Assembly: GCF_025698545.1 (NCBI RefSeq)
Contig: NC_068569.1
Span: 26,226,001 to 26,290,000, forward strand
From: Gossypium raimondii
Lineage: Eukaryota; Streptophyta; Magnoliopsida; Malvales; Malvaceae
Length of the DNA stretch: 64,000 bases
Direction of reading: 5' to 3'
The notes under the pieces are model-generated. The model was not told the DNA's origin and ran no database searches. It saw nothing but the letters and a program-made list of their open reading frames with translations. Positions 23,096 to 34,318 of this stretch are shown piece by piece (positions within the stretch are counted from its first letter, which is position 1; every line of letters starts with the position of its first letter). Both the position numbers and the translations under genes were made by a program.

Positions 23096-24787
23096 ATTCT
23101 AGCTTTGTTCCCTAATTTATTTATCCCTGTTTTCGTGTATTTTATTGTGTGACCATCGTATTTAAAGTATTTAATATTTATGTAAACTTAAATGTATTAA
23201 TAATTTGCAACATTAAATTTTGATATTTGGTATATTTGTGTTGAATTTTTGTACAACATATTTATTACTAAAATCTAAGTTTATTTTATCAACAAGTGGT
23301 TGGAAGAAGTGAGAGTGAACTTCTTCTTGAAATATTTAAATCAAGTTTCAATATTGGAATTGACATTATATGGAGGGTTTTACCAAAATACCACTTCCGG
23401 CCTGAACAATATTAAACTCAAACAATAAAATAGATGATAGCACTTGTGCGTATAAAAAAAAATGTAAATCAATTTTTTGCTTTTAAAAAGAAAAATTCAA
23501 AATCATGGGCTCTGGCATATTTATTCGAGAGCTAAATTAGTTCAAGTTTATTCAGCTCAATTTGTAGAGGTGAATTTAGGGGGGCTGGGCCCGACTTCCC
23601 TAAATTTTTAAAATAATTATTAAGTCCTCAGGTTTTAAAATTTTTATTTTGATATTATAATTAGTATTTTTAGAAAAGATAAATTTGTGTTTGGTTCCCC
23701 AAAGTTTTTTTAAATTTGAATCCTTTAATAGAATTTATAATTTTTTATTATAAAGTTAGTAACATTTTAGTTTAATTTGGTAAACGAATACAATTTAGTA
23801 TCTAAATATTAATCGATAAAAATAAAGTTTAATAATTGCAATAACTAAATATAAATGTATTTAAATATTAATTAAGTAAAAAAATTAAATAATCATAATA
23901 TCTAATACAAATTGAGCATTTAACTCTTTTTTTTCTAAATTTTGATAATAAAATTATCTCGAATTTAAAAATAGGCTTAGCCTGTACTTTGAACATGTAT
24001 ATTTTATAAAAATACCCGATCCCTCTTATTAACAATTCTGACTTCATCTCTGTCAACTTGAATTAAAATTTTAATATTAAAATTAATAATTTTATTTGAA
24101 TTGATTGTATAAATATATAAACATGCTTTCAATATATTATTATTATAAAGTAGTGAAATGGGCATTTTAAGATTCAAGCCTGGTTGGAATAGGTTTAGGT
24201 AAAATTTTCAAAAAATTGAGCTATGGGCTGGCTGGATTGAAAATGTCCATAGGTTAGATCTAACTCATGTATAATATCAATGTTGTAAACTTAACTCTAT
24301 TCAAGATATAAGCTTTGAATTTTTCTAAATCTAACTCTATTCAAGCACGTCACTTTTTATAATTTTTTAAATATAAATTATTAATTTAATATAATTTTAA
24401 TATTTATATTAAAGTATTTTATATTGTTAGATTTTTTTTGATTTTAACTAAACTTGAATACAAATAAATAAAAAGATTTAAACATAAATGTATGGGACAT
24501 AAAATAATGTAGAGGAAATGAGAAATTCGGATCTCACGGGTGTCACTGCTGCTGAAGGGTGTTATAGGATCATACATTTCCCAAATCCCAAACTGCATGC
24601 AAAAGAGGAGGTGAAAATAAATAAAAATTTTCAGATATTAGTTACACTAATCTATGAAACTCGGATGAATATCATATATGAATATATACAAGGTTATAAT
24701 TTATTTAAAAATTCATATTTCGTAACTGTATTTCGAATGTGTTGAAGAATTGGAGTAATATTAATATACCTTGGACTTGTATCACTT
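23096..24787. other. Protease 3' region and AT-rich spacer to the NLR gene
   Basis: 23096-23528 is the protease 3' UTR and downstream DNA, copied at 35344-35757. Around 23570 the motif GAGGTGAATTTAGGGGGGCTGGGCCC recalls an abundant cotton repeat, but I cannot mark its ends. The rest is AT-rich and non-coding. Confidence 0.5.
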
Positions 24788-27700
24788 TTACTCCTCTGAA
24801 TCACTTTCTTCTTCTTCCTCCGTATCATAGATGAATCTATTATCAATCTGAACAAAAGGGATGCGAGCAATGTTGGACCAGTCTTTCCCTTCATCCCTTC
24901 TGCAACTTTCTTTTAACAATGGACAGTCATGGATATATAATTCCAACAATGACATAAGCATGTCTCTTCCGGGCAAACATTTCAGCTTTGGAAGTTTAAC
25001 AATGGACAGACATTCAAGGAAGGGAAGGTTTTGAAAGCCCTTGGAAGACAGGGTTTCGACATTTGGGAAATCGCTGATGGCGAGTTTGCTTAGAGAACAA
25101 GGCAACATCATGCCTTTCCCTTCATGTGGAAACATTACCCCATCTGAATATCCTCCATGGATTGCAAGTCTTTTAAGAGAAGTGAGCTTATGGAATCCCC
25201 AATGGATCAGTCCTTCAAGAATTTCAGGTTTTGAGATTGTAAGCGAAGTCAAGTTTGTAGGGAAACCTTCTTCAGGAAAGGTTAATAAACATGGACAGTT
25301 TGATATCTCCAGTTCCTGAAGATATGTGAGGCAATGCAGGCCATTTGGTAGAGCTTGGAGTATACGGCACCAGCTTAGATGCAGCACATGTAGGCCGGTT
25401 GAGGGCAACCTGGAAACCGAAACCAGATTCCGAAAGCATTCGATATGCAGTTGCTGCAGATAGCTGAGCTTGTCCAATCCATCTGGCAGATACTGAATTT
25501 TTTCACACCTGGCAATAAAAATGGACTCAAGGCAAGTGTTGTTGTGAACTGAATCTGCAATGGATTCCAGCATTTGGCAAGTGTCTATCCGCAGGTGTTT
25601 AAGCCCCACAGGTAAGTAGCCACTTGATGATAAATAGGCCAATTTTGGACAACTCCATATCTTCAGATGTTGAAGCTTAACAGGTAAATCACCTGTTGAT
25701 GATAAAGATGCTAGAGAACGGCATCGTTCAATTATCAGATGGCTAAGTAAAGATCTTCTGCTGATGTTCATACCATCTTCATCTAATAAACACTTCAAAT
25801 TATCACAATTTTTTACCACCAACCCTTTTAGCGTAAGAGGCAAGTTGTCGTGTGAAAATGACAACAGTTTCGGGCATTTTACAATCTCTAGCTCCCTAAG
25901 GGATGTAAGATTGTACATAGTTGCAGATAACTTCTCTAATTTTTCACAATGCTTGATTCTTAGATGTTCAAGACTGCAAAGTGTTTCCATTTGTCGCACC
26001 TCTTCTTTTTGCCCTCCTATGGATATCCCCATTGAAACAAGTTGAGAACAGTTCAAGATTTCCAAATTCCGGAGGAAACTTGATTGTGCTAACCATCCTG
26101 CTCCATTGTGGCACAAGGAAGGAAGCTCTCTACAACCACCGACCCGAAGAAACTCGGTTTGTGATAAGCCTAACATCAACCCTTTTAAACAAGAAAACCA
26201 TGTGATATTTGAGAGAGTGGCCTTCTTGATTGAGCAAAGGTCAAGAGAGCCATCATGTCTCACTCTTTTGCAGCCAACAATTTCTATTTCATACAACCTG
26301 GAATGCTTTGGAACTGAAACTTCCAATAGTTGACAGTCATGGATCACAAGCTTTTCCAAGCAAGGAAGATAGTTTGGTAAGCTCCCCAACAGTTTGGGGC
26401 ATTTCTTGACAGAGAGATCACGGAGGCAATTGAAGTTTCCGGTTTTCTCATCGGCTTGGTATGTATTCCACTCCTTCAACTCTGGCATTTCTTCGAAACG
26501 AAGAATCTCTAATGCCGGAAATGCATTTGAGCAATTTTCTCCATAGAACTCAACACCTATCTTATTGACATAATCCATTCCTTTGACATAAAGGGCCTTC
26601 AAAAACGGCAGTTGTCCAAGTGCTGGTAATGAAGTACACTTGTGGCAATGTTCAAACTCTAAGAACATTAAATTTTTTAATGAACAATCTCTGACCCATG
26701 TCGGGAATGTCTGACCACCATAACACTTGATGGAGAGTTTCTTAAGTTTCTTATGCGGTTGAAGTAAGCTCAACACTTCTTTTTCGACTCCTGCGTTTTG
26801 TAAATCACCTTTCACGTCCGCACTCCACTTCAATTCTAGATCATCAAGGCTGAACTTACTGAACAACATAGCCTCCGTTGCATCTTGAGCATTGACAAGA
26901 TGTTCCAATCCTGAGATAGAAAGTTGACCTTTGAGATAAGATAAATTCTTCAGCTCCCTTATCTGATATCCAACACCTTGGCCTATAACAAAGTTGGACA
27001 ATGACTGGAGACCAATCAATTCACCGATTCCAAACGGCATCCGTTCAATTGAATTTGCATCAGTAATATCAAGATGCTGTAGATTGGCTAAAAGTCTCAA
27101 ATCAGATGGTAAGTGTTTAAGGCGATCGCAGCCTCTCAACAACAATGTCTGTAGGTTAAAGAGTGTACATATAGATTCAGGGAGGCTTTTGATTTTAGTG
27201 TAAGAGAAGTTAAGGTAGCGGATATGTGTCAGATCACCAATTGAATCTGGTAGCTTGGTGAGGTAGTACCCTTCGAGAGAAAGCACTCTTAAGCGTCTCA
27301 ATCTCGGCAACAAATCGATAAGAACACTGTTAGATAGGTAGCAGTCTCCATCATTTGGCAACATAAATGACATAAATGTTCGTAAATGCTCTGCATCACC
27401 GACTGTATGGAACCTTTTGAATCCATTATACCTACTTCTGATGAAGGATGAGTATCGAGCACAGCTCAAAATTTTCTCATCACCCTCTAGTCTAAAGCAT
27501 ATGTCTCCTGCAACCGATCGAGCTAGATCATTGATGAGGTCATGCATCATGAACTGAGATTTATTCCTGCTACATCTTTGAAAGAAAGACCTTGACACAA
27601 GATCTTGAAAGTACATGCTACCTAGTTTTTTGATTTGCAGCCTTTTAGTGTTTACTTGTTGCAACATTCCTTCTGCCATCCATAACAGCACTACTTCCTC

Positions 27701-29044
27701 CTCTCGGAACTCATAGTCTTTAGGGATAATTGAGCAATACGAAAAACATTGTTTTAGATGTTGTGGAAGGTGATAGTAGCTCAGCCTTAGAGCTGGAATT
27801 ATGCCACTTTGCTCTTCTGATGAATTCCATATCTCATTCTCCAATACATCTTTCCATGCATCTGGATCAACACGAGTTCGAAGCAGGCCTCCGATTGTTT
27901 TAGCTGCTAAGGGCAAGCCTTTACACTTCTTCACAATCTGTTCTCCAAGTTCTTTCAAGTCCAAATGACCACTGAAATCTTTGGCTCCTATGGAATGTTG
28001 AGCTAAAATGAACAAACAATCATCATTTGACAGTTCTTTCAGTGAGTAATCCGGAACCGTTTTCATAACTGATGAGACGTTCTGGTTTCGCGTTGTCACA
28101 AGAATCTTGCTTCTCGAATCCCCTACTTCGAAAGGAGATCGAAGGATGGTCCAATCATTGTAACTCATATTCCAAATATCATCCAAAACAAGCAGAAATT
28201 TCTTTTTGGACAGCTTCTCCTTCAATTTGACTTGAAGCAAATTCAGATTATTTACATCATTGCAAGATGCATCACAAGTGACCGACTGCAAAATCGATTT
28301 TGTTATCCTAACGATATTGAAATCTTCAGAAACACACACCCATGCTTTGACGTCGAAAAGATCTTGGACCCTATTATCATTGTAAACTAGTTGAGCAAGA
28401 GTTGTCTTACCAATTCCTCCAATGCCAACAATGGGGACGACAGAAACTTGAACATCAGTATCACCATCCATTAAAAGCAAATCAATCACTACATTTTTAT
28501 CATATTCTCTACCATAAACAAGAGCTTCATTCACCAAAGAACTTGTTGGTGGTCTTTCAACTCTCTTAGGCCTACCAACATCGAACTCTCTTAATTGCAA
28601 CTCATTTTTCCAAGTGACCAAATCATCCAATCTAGAACTAATGGCTTTAATCTTGTTCATCATCTTATATCTAAACAAGAAAGCATTCGGACCAAAACTT
28701 GCAGTGAAGCTATGAATGATCTTCCTTACCTTACTTCGGTGCGCTTGTTGATCTTTCGTTAACTTGTTACGAAGAGCTTCTGTAGCAAACTCGTCCAAGA
28801 TGTCGTCGACATCGAAAGCCAAGTCTCGGAGCTTGGACAACCACATCTTCACATGCTGGTCCTTCAATTGCTTCTCCTCTGCATCAGCAAGCACTGCATG
28901 GACAGTCCTCAGTACTGTCTCCAGCTTGTTAAGTTCCTTTTGAACCTCTTTTTCAGTGGCGAAGTGGAGGGTATCAGGAGAGGTTAAGTTGGCAAACAAG
29001 GCCTCAAAGAAAGAGGATATGGCAATTTCTCCAGAGAAGTACAT
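24788..29044 (-). CDS. CC-NB-LRR disease-resistance protein, RPP13-like group
   Basis: One intron-less frame of 1418 codons. The amino-terminal Rx-type coiled coil (residues about 10-135) has the EDVID-like patch FDVDDILDEF near 78. The NB-ARC domain shows P-loop GIGGIGKTT (207-215), RNBS-A FDVKAWVCVSEDF (230-242), kinase-2 FLLVLDDIW (283-291), RNBS-B KILVTTRN (313-320), GLPLAAKT (376-383), RNBS-D CFSYCSIIP (433-441) and MHDLINDLA (500-508). Some 900 residues of leucine-rich repeats follow, several of the CPKL/CxxL type. The carboxy end is strongly acidic (DTEEEEESDSEE). Such proteins are intracellular sensors of pathogen effectors that switch on ADP-ATP exchange; P-loop, kinase-2 and MHD residues are all present, so it looks functional. 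It lies between the protease gene and its truncated duplicate. Confidence 0.95.
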   Translation of the reverse strand: MYFSGEIAISSFFEALFANLTSPDTLHFATEKEVQKELNKLETVLRTVHAVLADAEEKQLKDQHVKMWLSKLRDLAFDVDDILDEFATEALRNKLTKDQQAHRSKVRKIIHSFTASFGPNAFLFRYKMMNKIKAISSRLDDLVTWKNELQLREFDVGRPKRVERPPTSSLVNEALVYGREYDKNVVIDLLLMDGDTDVQVSVVPIVGIGGIGKTTLAQLVYNDNRVQDLFDVKAWVCVSEDFNIVRITKSILQSVTCDASCNDVNNLNLLQVKLKEKLSKKKFLLVLDDIWNMSYNDWTILRSPFEVGDSRSKILVTTRNQNVSSVMKTVPDYSLKELSNDDCLFILAQHSIGAKDFSGHLDLKELGEQIVKKCKGLPLAAKTIGGLLRTRVDPDAWKDVLENEIWNSSEEQSGIIPALRLSYYHLPQHLKQCFSYCSIIPKDYEFREEEVVLLWMAEGMLQQVNTKRLQIKKLGSMYFQDLVSRSFFQRCSRNKSQFMMHDLINDLARSVAGDICFRLEGDEKILSCARYSSFIRSRYNGFKRFHTVGDAEHLRTFMSFMLPNDGDCYLSNSVLIDLLPRLRRLRVLSLEGYYLTKLPDSIGDLTHIRYLNFSYTKIKSLPESICTLFNLQTLLLRGCDRLKHLPSDLRLLANLQHLDITDANSIERMPFGIGELIGLQSLSNFVIGQGVGYQIRELKNLSYLKGQLSISGLEHLVNAQDATEAMLFSKFSLDDLELKWSADVKGDLQNAGVEKEVLSLLQPHKKLKKLSIKCYGGQTFPTWVRDCSLKNLMFLEFEHCHKCTSLPALGQLPFLKALYVKGMDYVNKIGVEFYGENCSNAFPALEILRFEEMPELKEWNTYQADEKTGNFNCLRDLSVKKCPKLLGSLPNYLPCLEKLVIHDCQLLEVSVPKHSRLYEIEIVGCKRVRHDGSLDLCSIKKATLSNITWFSCLKGLMLGLSQTEFLRVGGCRELPSLCHNGAGWLAQSSFLRNLEILNCSQLVSMGISIGGQKEEVRQMETLCSLEHLRIKHCEKLEKLSATMYNLTSLRELEIVKCPKLLSFSHDNLPLTLKGLVVKNCDNLKCLLDEDGMNISRRSLLSHLIIERCRSLASLSSTGDLPVKLQHLKIWSCPKLAYLSSSGYLPVGLKHLRIDTCQMLESIADSVHNNTCLESIFIARCEKIQYLPDGLDKLSYLQQLHIECFRNLVSVSRLPSTGLHVLHLSWCRILQALPNGLHCLTYLQELEISNCPCLLTFPEEGFPTNLTSLTISKPEILEGLIHWGFHKLTSLKRLAIHGGYSDGVMFPHEGKGMMLPCSLSKLAISDFPNVETLSSKGFQNLPFLECLSIVKLPKLKCLPGRDMLMSLLELYIHDCPLLKESCRRDEGKDWSNIARIPFVQIDNRFIYDTEEEEESDSEE

Positions 29045-30316
29045 GGCTCAACCTTGAGCAGCACTGAGATGGGAATTGATTGATAATTCAACAGTAAGGG
29101 GTTGGATTAAAAGTGTGAAGGGACTTAAGACAGCTAGAAATCCTGTCATTTTCTTTTGAGTTTTCTATAATACAAATATGGATGGATGGACCCCCAGTGT
29201 TTGAAAGCAAGGGTAAAAATTGTCAAAGAATCAAAACTGTGTTGACTTTAGGGATGAGGATGCTTCCGCGTAGTAATGAATGACCAAATAATTTCAAACC
29301 AATTCGATAGTAACATTTTGTTACTTTTAAGCAATTTTTCTCTGGTGACACCAATGTCATATCCTACGCCCAATACACAAGTCAATTATGATCCATCTTT
29401 TTGTTTTTAACAAATTTAAAATTTAATTCTTTTTATTTTTTTAAAATTAGGTCCAATTATTAATGTTTTAAATTTCTTTTAGTTAATTTTATTGATGTAA
29501 CGTTTTAAAATAAAAAAAAGTTACTCACTTGATCATAATGTAATTAAAAAAGGCATTGTAATGTCAGCAACCTTTTAGCCTAGTGATAAGAGCATCATAT
29601 TGTAGGCATAAAATAAGGGGCTGTGCTATGGTGTTGCCCCTTTCTAGCTGCTGTTATATCTGCTGCCTTGAAGCTCGGAAGTCGCCACCGTCGTCTCCAA
29701 CTGCCGCTGCCGGCGTCTAGTTCAGGTGAGGCAGTTGCTGCCGTTTTATTTTTAACCAACTTTTTGTTTGTTTGTTTGCGTTGTAAAATGTTAACAAAGT
29801 TAAGCTGTTTGCTAATGTATTTTGACTTCTCCTTTATGGCTTTATGTGCTTATTTTTTTATGGGAGAGATGGGGCTATTTATTGTATCCATTTCCAATTG
29901 GTTTTTCCCATTTCTATTATTTTATTTTTATTTTTTAAAATTTTCCCATATTTTACTTATTTTTAAAATTTTATTTATTTTAATATTTAGACTAGCCAAT
30001 TCAAGAGTTAAATTGACCAAAACGATTAAACTGAAAACCGTGATATGAACGATTATAAATAGTACAATCTCATGATTTTATTCAAAGATTAAGTGAATAT
30101 GTACAACTAACCCTATATTATAACATTTTACTATAACAACTAAATTTATTGTAGAACTAATTTTTATGTTTTGTTGTTACCTTTTATACCACATTTTCAT
30201 ATATAACAACAATATTCATAAAGTACTAAATTAATTATCTATAAAAGTCTTATGTCTCAAATTTTAATTATATTCTTAAGTGAAATGAAAATAATGAATT
30301 TTAGTTAAATATTATT
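29045..30316. other. NLR 5' flank and spacer
   Basis: The first 250 bp should contain the NLR promoter, though I see no distinct TATA box. A 141-codon plus-strand frame at 29623-30048 has no recognisable domain and ends in low-complexity sequence. CCTTTTAGCCTAGTGATAAG at 29569 resembles a Pol III A box, but no B box follows. Confidence 0.4.
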
Positions 30317-31135
30317 TCACTTAATACTTATTCATTTTGGCACTGGTCTATTTTGATCAATTTGACTCGTGTGTTTTATTTTGTATATCCCATTACTCTA
30401 ATTTGATTTTTCGTTAAAAAATTAAACCAACCATAATGTGTCAAAAAATTACTTAAAATTAATAACAGAAAATTCAAATTATTAAAATAAAAATTATAAA
30501 AGTCCAATTTTTTTAGAAAATTATAAAACTAAAAAACTATAATTTATTTTTGAAAATTATAAAATTATAAGTATGCAAAACAAAAACAGATTTCATAACA
30601 TTTTAAAATTTTGTTTGTTTGGAATTTATGGATTTTAAAAATTTTAGAATTTTATGAAAACTTTTAAAAGTTTTAAGAATTTCTTTTATATATTTTAAGA
30701 AATTTCGAGTTTTTTAGTAAAAATAACATAAAATTCTTAAAAAATTCTGAAAAATTTAGAATTTCAAATAAACCATTTGTTTAAACTTTATGGAAATTTC
30801 TAATTTTTAAAAAGTTTTACATGTAATTTTAACTTTTATAATTTTCAAAAATAGATTATGATTTTTTATTTTTATAATTTTGTTTTTGGACTTTTTAGGT
30901 AGGTTTTTTTTTTTGGATTTCTAATGATTTTTTTAGTTTTGTTATATTTTTAAAAATTCAAGTGAATTTTTCACTTTTTCTTCTACATGGCGGTCAATGG
31001 TTAGTTTAATTTTTTTAAAAAATTTGGGTTGGGATAACATAGATTACAAAATTAAAGTACAGGGCTTAAACTGATAACAAGAATAAAGTATAAGAGCCAA
31101 ACTAATAAAAAATAGTATAAGTACTAAAGTGATGA
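30317..31135. mobile_element. Foldback / long-TIR element, about 820 bp
   Basis: The two halves are imperfect inverted copies over most of their length. AATTAAACCAACCAT on the left pairs with ATGGTTAGTTTAATT on the right. AAAAGTCCAA, then AAAATTATAAAA, then TATTTTTGAAAATTATAAAA on the left match in the same order the reverse complement of 30840-30905. TCACTTAATACTTAT near 30317 pairs with ATAGTATAAGTACTAAAGTGA near 31110. No coding content. Outer limits are approximate. Confidence 0.6.
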
Positions 31136-32645
31136 TTTATCTATAATAAAAGGGCCAACAGAGATACTAAGCCATATTATTTCAAGAAAACCTTAAATTT
31201 TATTAAAAATTATATTAATCATATTTATTAAATAAAAATAATATTAAATAATTAGAATTAAACCTATAAAATTTATCATATTTATTAAATATACTATCTA
31301 ACTCTCGTTAATTAACAATAGGGTAAACTACACATGTAATCACCTAATTTTCATAAGTATCATTTTAGGAAGAGTAGTTTGTATCTCTTTTCATTTTGAT
31401 CATCTTTCCCAATAAAAGTTAATGGAAATCCCACGTGGAATTCCAATTCCTTTTCTTTCACTCGGAAATTTTATAATTAATAAATAATTTTTATAATTTA
31501 TACCAAACTTAATAAAATCTTTTTTTTTATTTCACTTATTTTCTTCATCCTCAAGAGCAAAAAGAAAAATCAATCTCCCAAGCATCAAATCTTGGTCGCC
31601 TATTCACCGTCGCCGTCGGTCTTGAAATGCCGTCATCAGGCCACGCTTCGACGATAACCCACTGTCCAAAGCCACCCAAGACAAAGTCTTTCCTTCTTTT
31701 CTTCGCTATTTCTCTTTTTTTTCTCCTTGAGTCATCATAGCCACTATTGCCCCTCTACCCAAAACTGCTACCCCCATTAAACCTCCGCCATCAAACACTG
31801 CTTAGAAGCTTTTTTATAAAAATCATTCTAAAATTTTGAAATAATTACAAAAATAATCCACTTTTTTTTTATTATGTACATAAATGACCTAAAATGAATC
31901 GTGAAAGTTGGTAAAACCAAAGAGATTGATACCACCAACATGCCATGTCAGCCAGTCAGATTAAAAAAAATCAATTTTTCTAATGGAGCCATATAGAAAG
32001 GCGCCATTTGTATAAATACAAGAGAAATATCATTATTTTTCATTAATAGAACCATAAAGAATGGTACTACCACTTTAATGTGCCAATTTTTTTAGAATCG
32101 TTTTTTCTTATTTAAAAATAAAATTGATATTTTATTTGGTGGAGCTATAGAGAATGACGCCATCAATATTCTATGTTAGTTTTTTCTAAATGTATTTTTT
32201 TAATTTTAAATTAAAATTTATATTTTATTTGGTGAAGTAATTCTCTTTGGCGTAATTAAATGACTATATATAACCTCAATGGTAGTTCACTCTAAGTTGA
32301 AAGAGAGATGAGTGTTTTTTTATGTTTGATTCTTTATGTTTATTTAGAAAATTTTATAATTTAAAGGTATGTCCGACACCGACAAATTTAATGATTATAT
32401 TCGACGACAATCTCAAGTAAAATTAGGGGTCTCGGTTGCCAGCTATTTATTTGGTAACGGGTTCAAATTGGTTTTGTAAGTCTTTTCGTTGGCTGTGGTA
32501 GGACGATAATGGGTTTAAATTGGTTATGCAACTAACAAGTGGATTATTTGGGATTCTCTAGGTCAACGGGATGTTTGAAGGTTTTAAGGAATCCCAAATC
32601 GAATTGCACGAGTAAGATCATCAATATCAGCAGCATCCGAGCTAC
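31136..32645. other. Repeat-rich spacer with MULE-associated sequence
   Basis: Near 31320 GGGTAAACTACACATGTAATCACC resembles a Mutator-type terminus. 31805-31875 (TTTTTATAAAAATCATTCTAAAATTTTG...ATTATGTACATAAATGACC) is related to the stretches at 33385-33455 and 36420-36490 that flank the MULE transposase pieces. No gene is supported. Confidence 0.45.
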
Positions 32646-34318
32646 AAGATAATAGCACCAAAAAACTTGCTCAGTTGACTTGCTCGTGTTGCGGTTAAAT
32701 ATTGTATTTTTCAATTTGTAAGACACAATGTTGTTGGTCTTGAACAAAATCGTTTAATTATATTTTATCTGTAAGATAAAATGTTGTCGACCTTGAACAA
32801 AATCGTTTAATTATGTATTATTTGTAAGACACACAATCATTTAATTTTTTTTTAGTATTGAAAAAGTTGCTTGTGTTGTAAAATTATATATTGTAAGTTA
32901 AGTGAAATTATTTTGAATGTTGCAAATGTAAAATTATCTTTTGTAAAATATAATTTGTGAATTATGTAAATTGATAGTTATTTAAAATGTTGGCAATATA
33001 AACTAATTTTCATTTAAATTATTTCTGTAATGTGAATTAATAGTTTGATAATGGGCATTTTAAAAGAAATATAAAAGAGAGGACCAAAAATAAAGAAAGT
33101 TTGGTAAAAAATGAGAAAGAAGAAAAAAAGAAAGTGGGAGAGGGAGTTGGCCGAAAAAGAATGAGAAAGGATTGATTTTAAAAAAATATATATATACTAG
33201 GGAATTTTTAAAAGAAATTTAAAAAAAAACCAAAAAAATAAATATGAAAAAGCTTATTGATTGGTCACATCGCATCAACCGCATTAGCGACGTGACTAGT
33301 CAGGAGAGAGGATAGTTTCTTCTTTTTAATGTAAAAAAAGAAAGAAAGAAAATTTTACTTGTTGTTGAAGTCGGCTGGGCTTTTTTTTTTTTATAAAAAT
33401 AACCTTAAATTTTTGAATAAATACAAACATGACTTTTTTTTATTATGTACATAAATCCCCGCACGACGGTTGATGCACTTTGTCATCTAGAAAGCTTTCA
33501 AGTTTTGAGAATATAGTTCTACATTCATCGACGTCGCCCTTCAAGCGTTGTCTTCCATGACATTCTTCACATGTTCGACGTGCACATGCCTAACATCCAT
33601 TTGTTTTGTTTGTCTCAACCCCATTTTTAGCATAAAGGTTGTCAGTCTATAAAACATAGCTAAGAACGCGTATGCCTCAAGATGGAATTAACGACCTTAA
33701 TGAGGTTGTCGTCATATGACCATATCGATACATATCATCAAAACATTGAGTCCATTACCACGACTCCATGCTACCCAATCATTGTTTGAAAGAAAGATTA
33801 AACCCTGCCATATCAATCTCCAACCTCGCCAGCTTATGTCTGAATTGATGCGATTCCAGTTCGTACCCTACATATGTATTTTGATAAAACATGTTACAGT
33901 CCTTTTAGTAAATGGACTCAAAATATTTACAAAGACAGTTTTAATTACAATATTTGTACACATGTTCACGATTTGTTTGCACCAGTCTTTGTTCTTGTAC
34001 CATTGTGGAAGTTGACAGCGTTGTGGCGAATGCAATAGACGAACATCCACGGAACCTTGGATCGACAGATCGCAGCAACAAGACCCTTGGATCTGTTAGA
34101 GACAATGCAATTGTTGTCTTGCTTGACAACATGCCTCCGCAAGTTTCTAATGAAAAATTCCTACGATTCGAAGTTCTACAACTCCACGATGGCGAAAGTG
34201 ATCGATAGTACATTTCGATTACCGTCTTCTGCAACTGCAATCAGTAATATCTATATGTATTTTTCATAAAACCATGTTCGATCAACCTGCACAAAGGTTT
34301 CAGTGGGAGAAGGCCCTA
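32646..34318. repeat. Duplicated block A (MULE-derived)
   Basis: Collinear with 35757-37329 from AAGATAATAGCA to GGCCCTAA, with many substitutions and small indels (1673 against 1573 bp). Both copies contain the spacer GTAAGACACAATGTTG, the purine-rich AAAGAAAGTGGGAGAG tract and the transposase portion. The A copy is flanked on its right by the protease duplicate. Confidence 0.85.
33470..34318 (-). pseudogene. MULE transposase, carboxy half (copy A)
   Basis: The minus strand shows a decayed MuDR/MULE transposase in shifted frames. From 34310 downward come a region equivalent to QVDGT..LYGKYTQILLIA, a segment related to NLRRHVVKQDN and SDRSKGLVAA, a CHIVANFH-like stretch, and, nearer 33660-33480, a piece equivalent to NLIKVVNSILRHTRS and to the MNVELYSRRLETF block. 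Stops are frequent. The sequence breaks at 34318, just before the amino-terminal half would follow. Confidence 0.75.

Noticed and set aside
25041..27203. Plus-strand frames across the NLR gene
   Set aside because: Opposite-strand shadows of the 1418-codon NLR reading frame.
29569..29610. tRNA/SINE-like A-box sequence
   Set aside because: No B box, no poly-A or target duplication that would support a SINE or tRNA gene.
29623..30048. 141-codon plus-strand frame upstream of the NLR
   Set aside because: Low-complexity second half and no recognisable domain.
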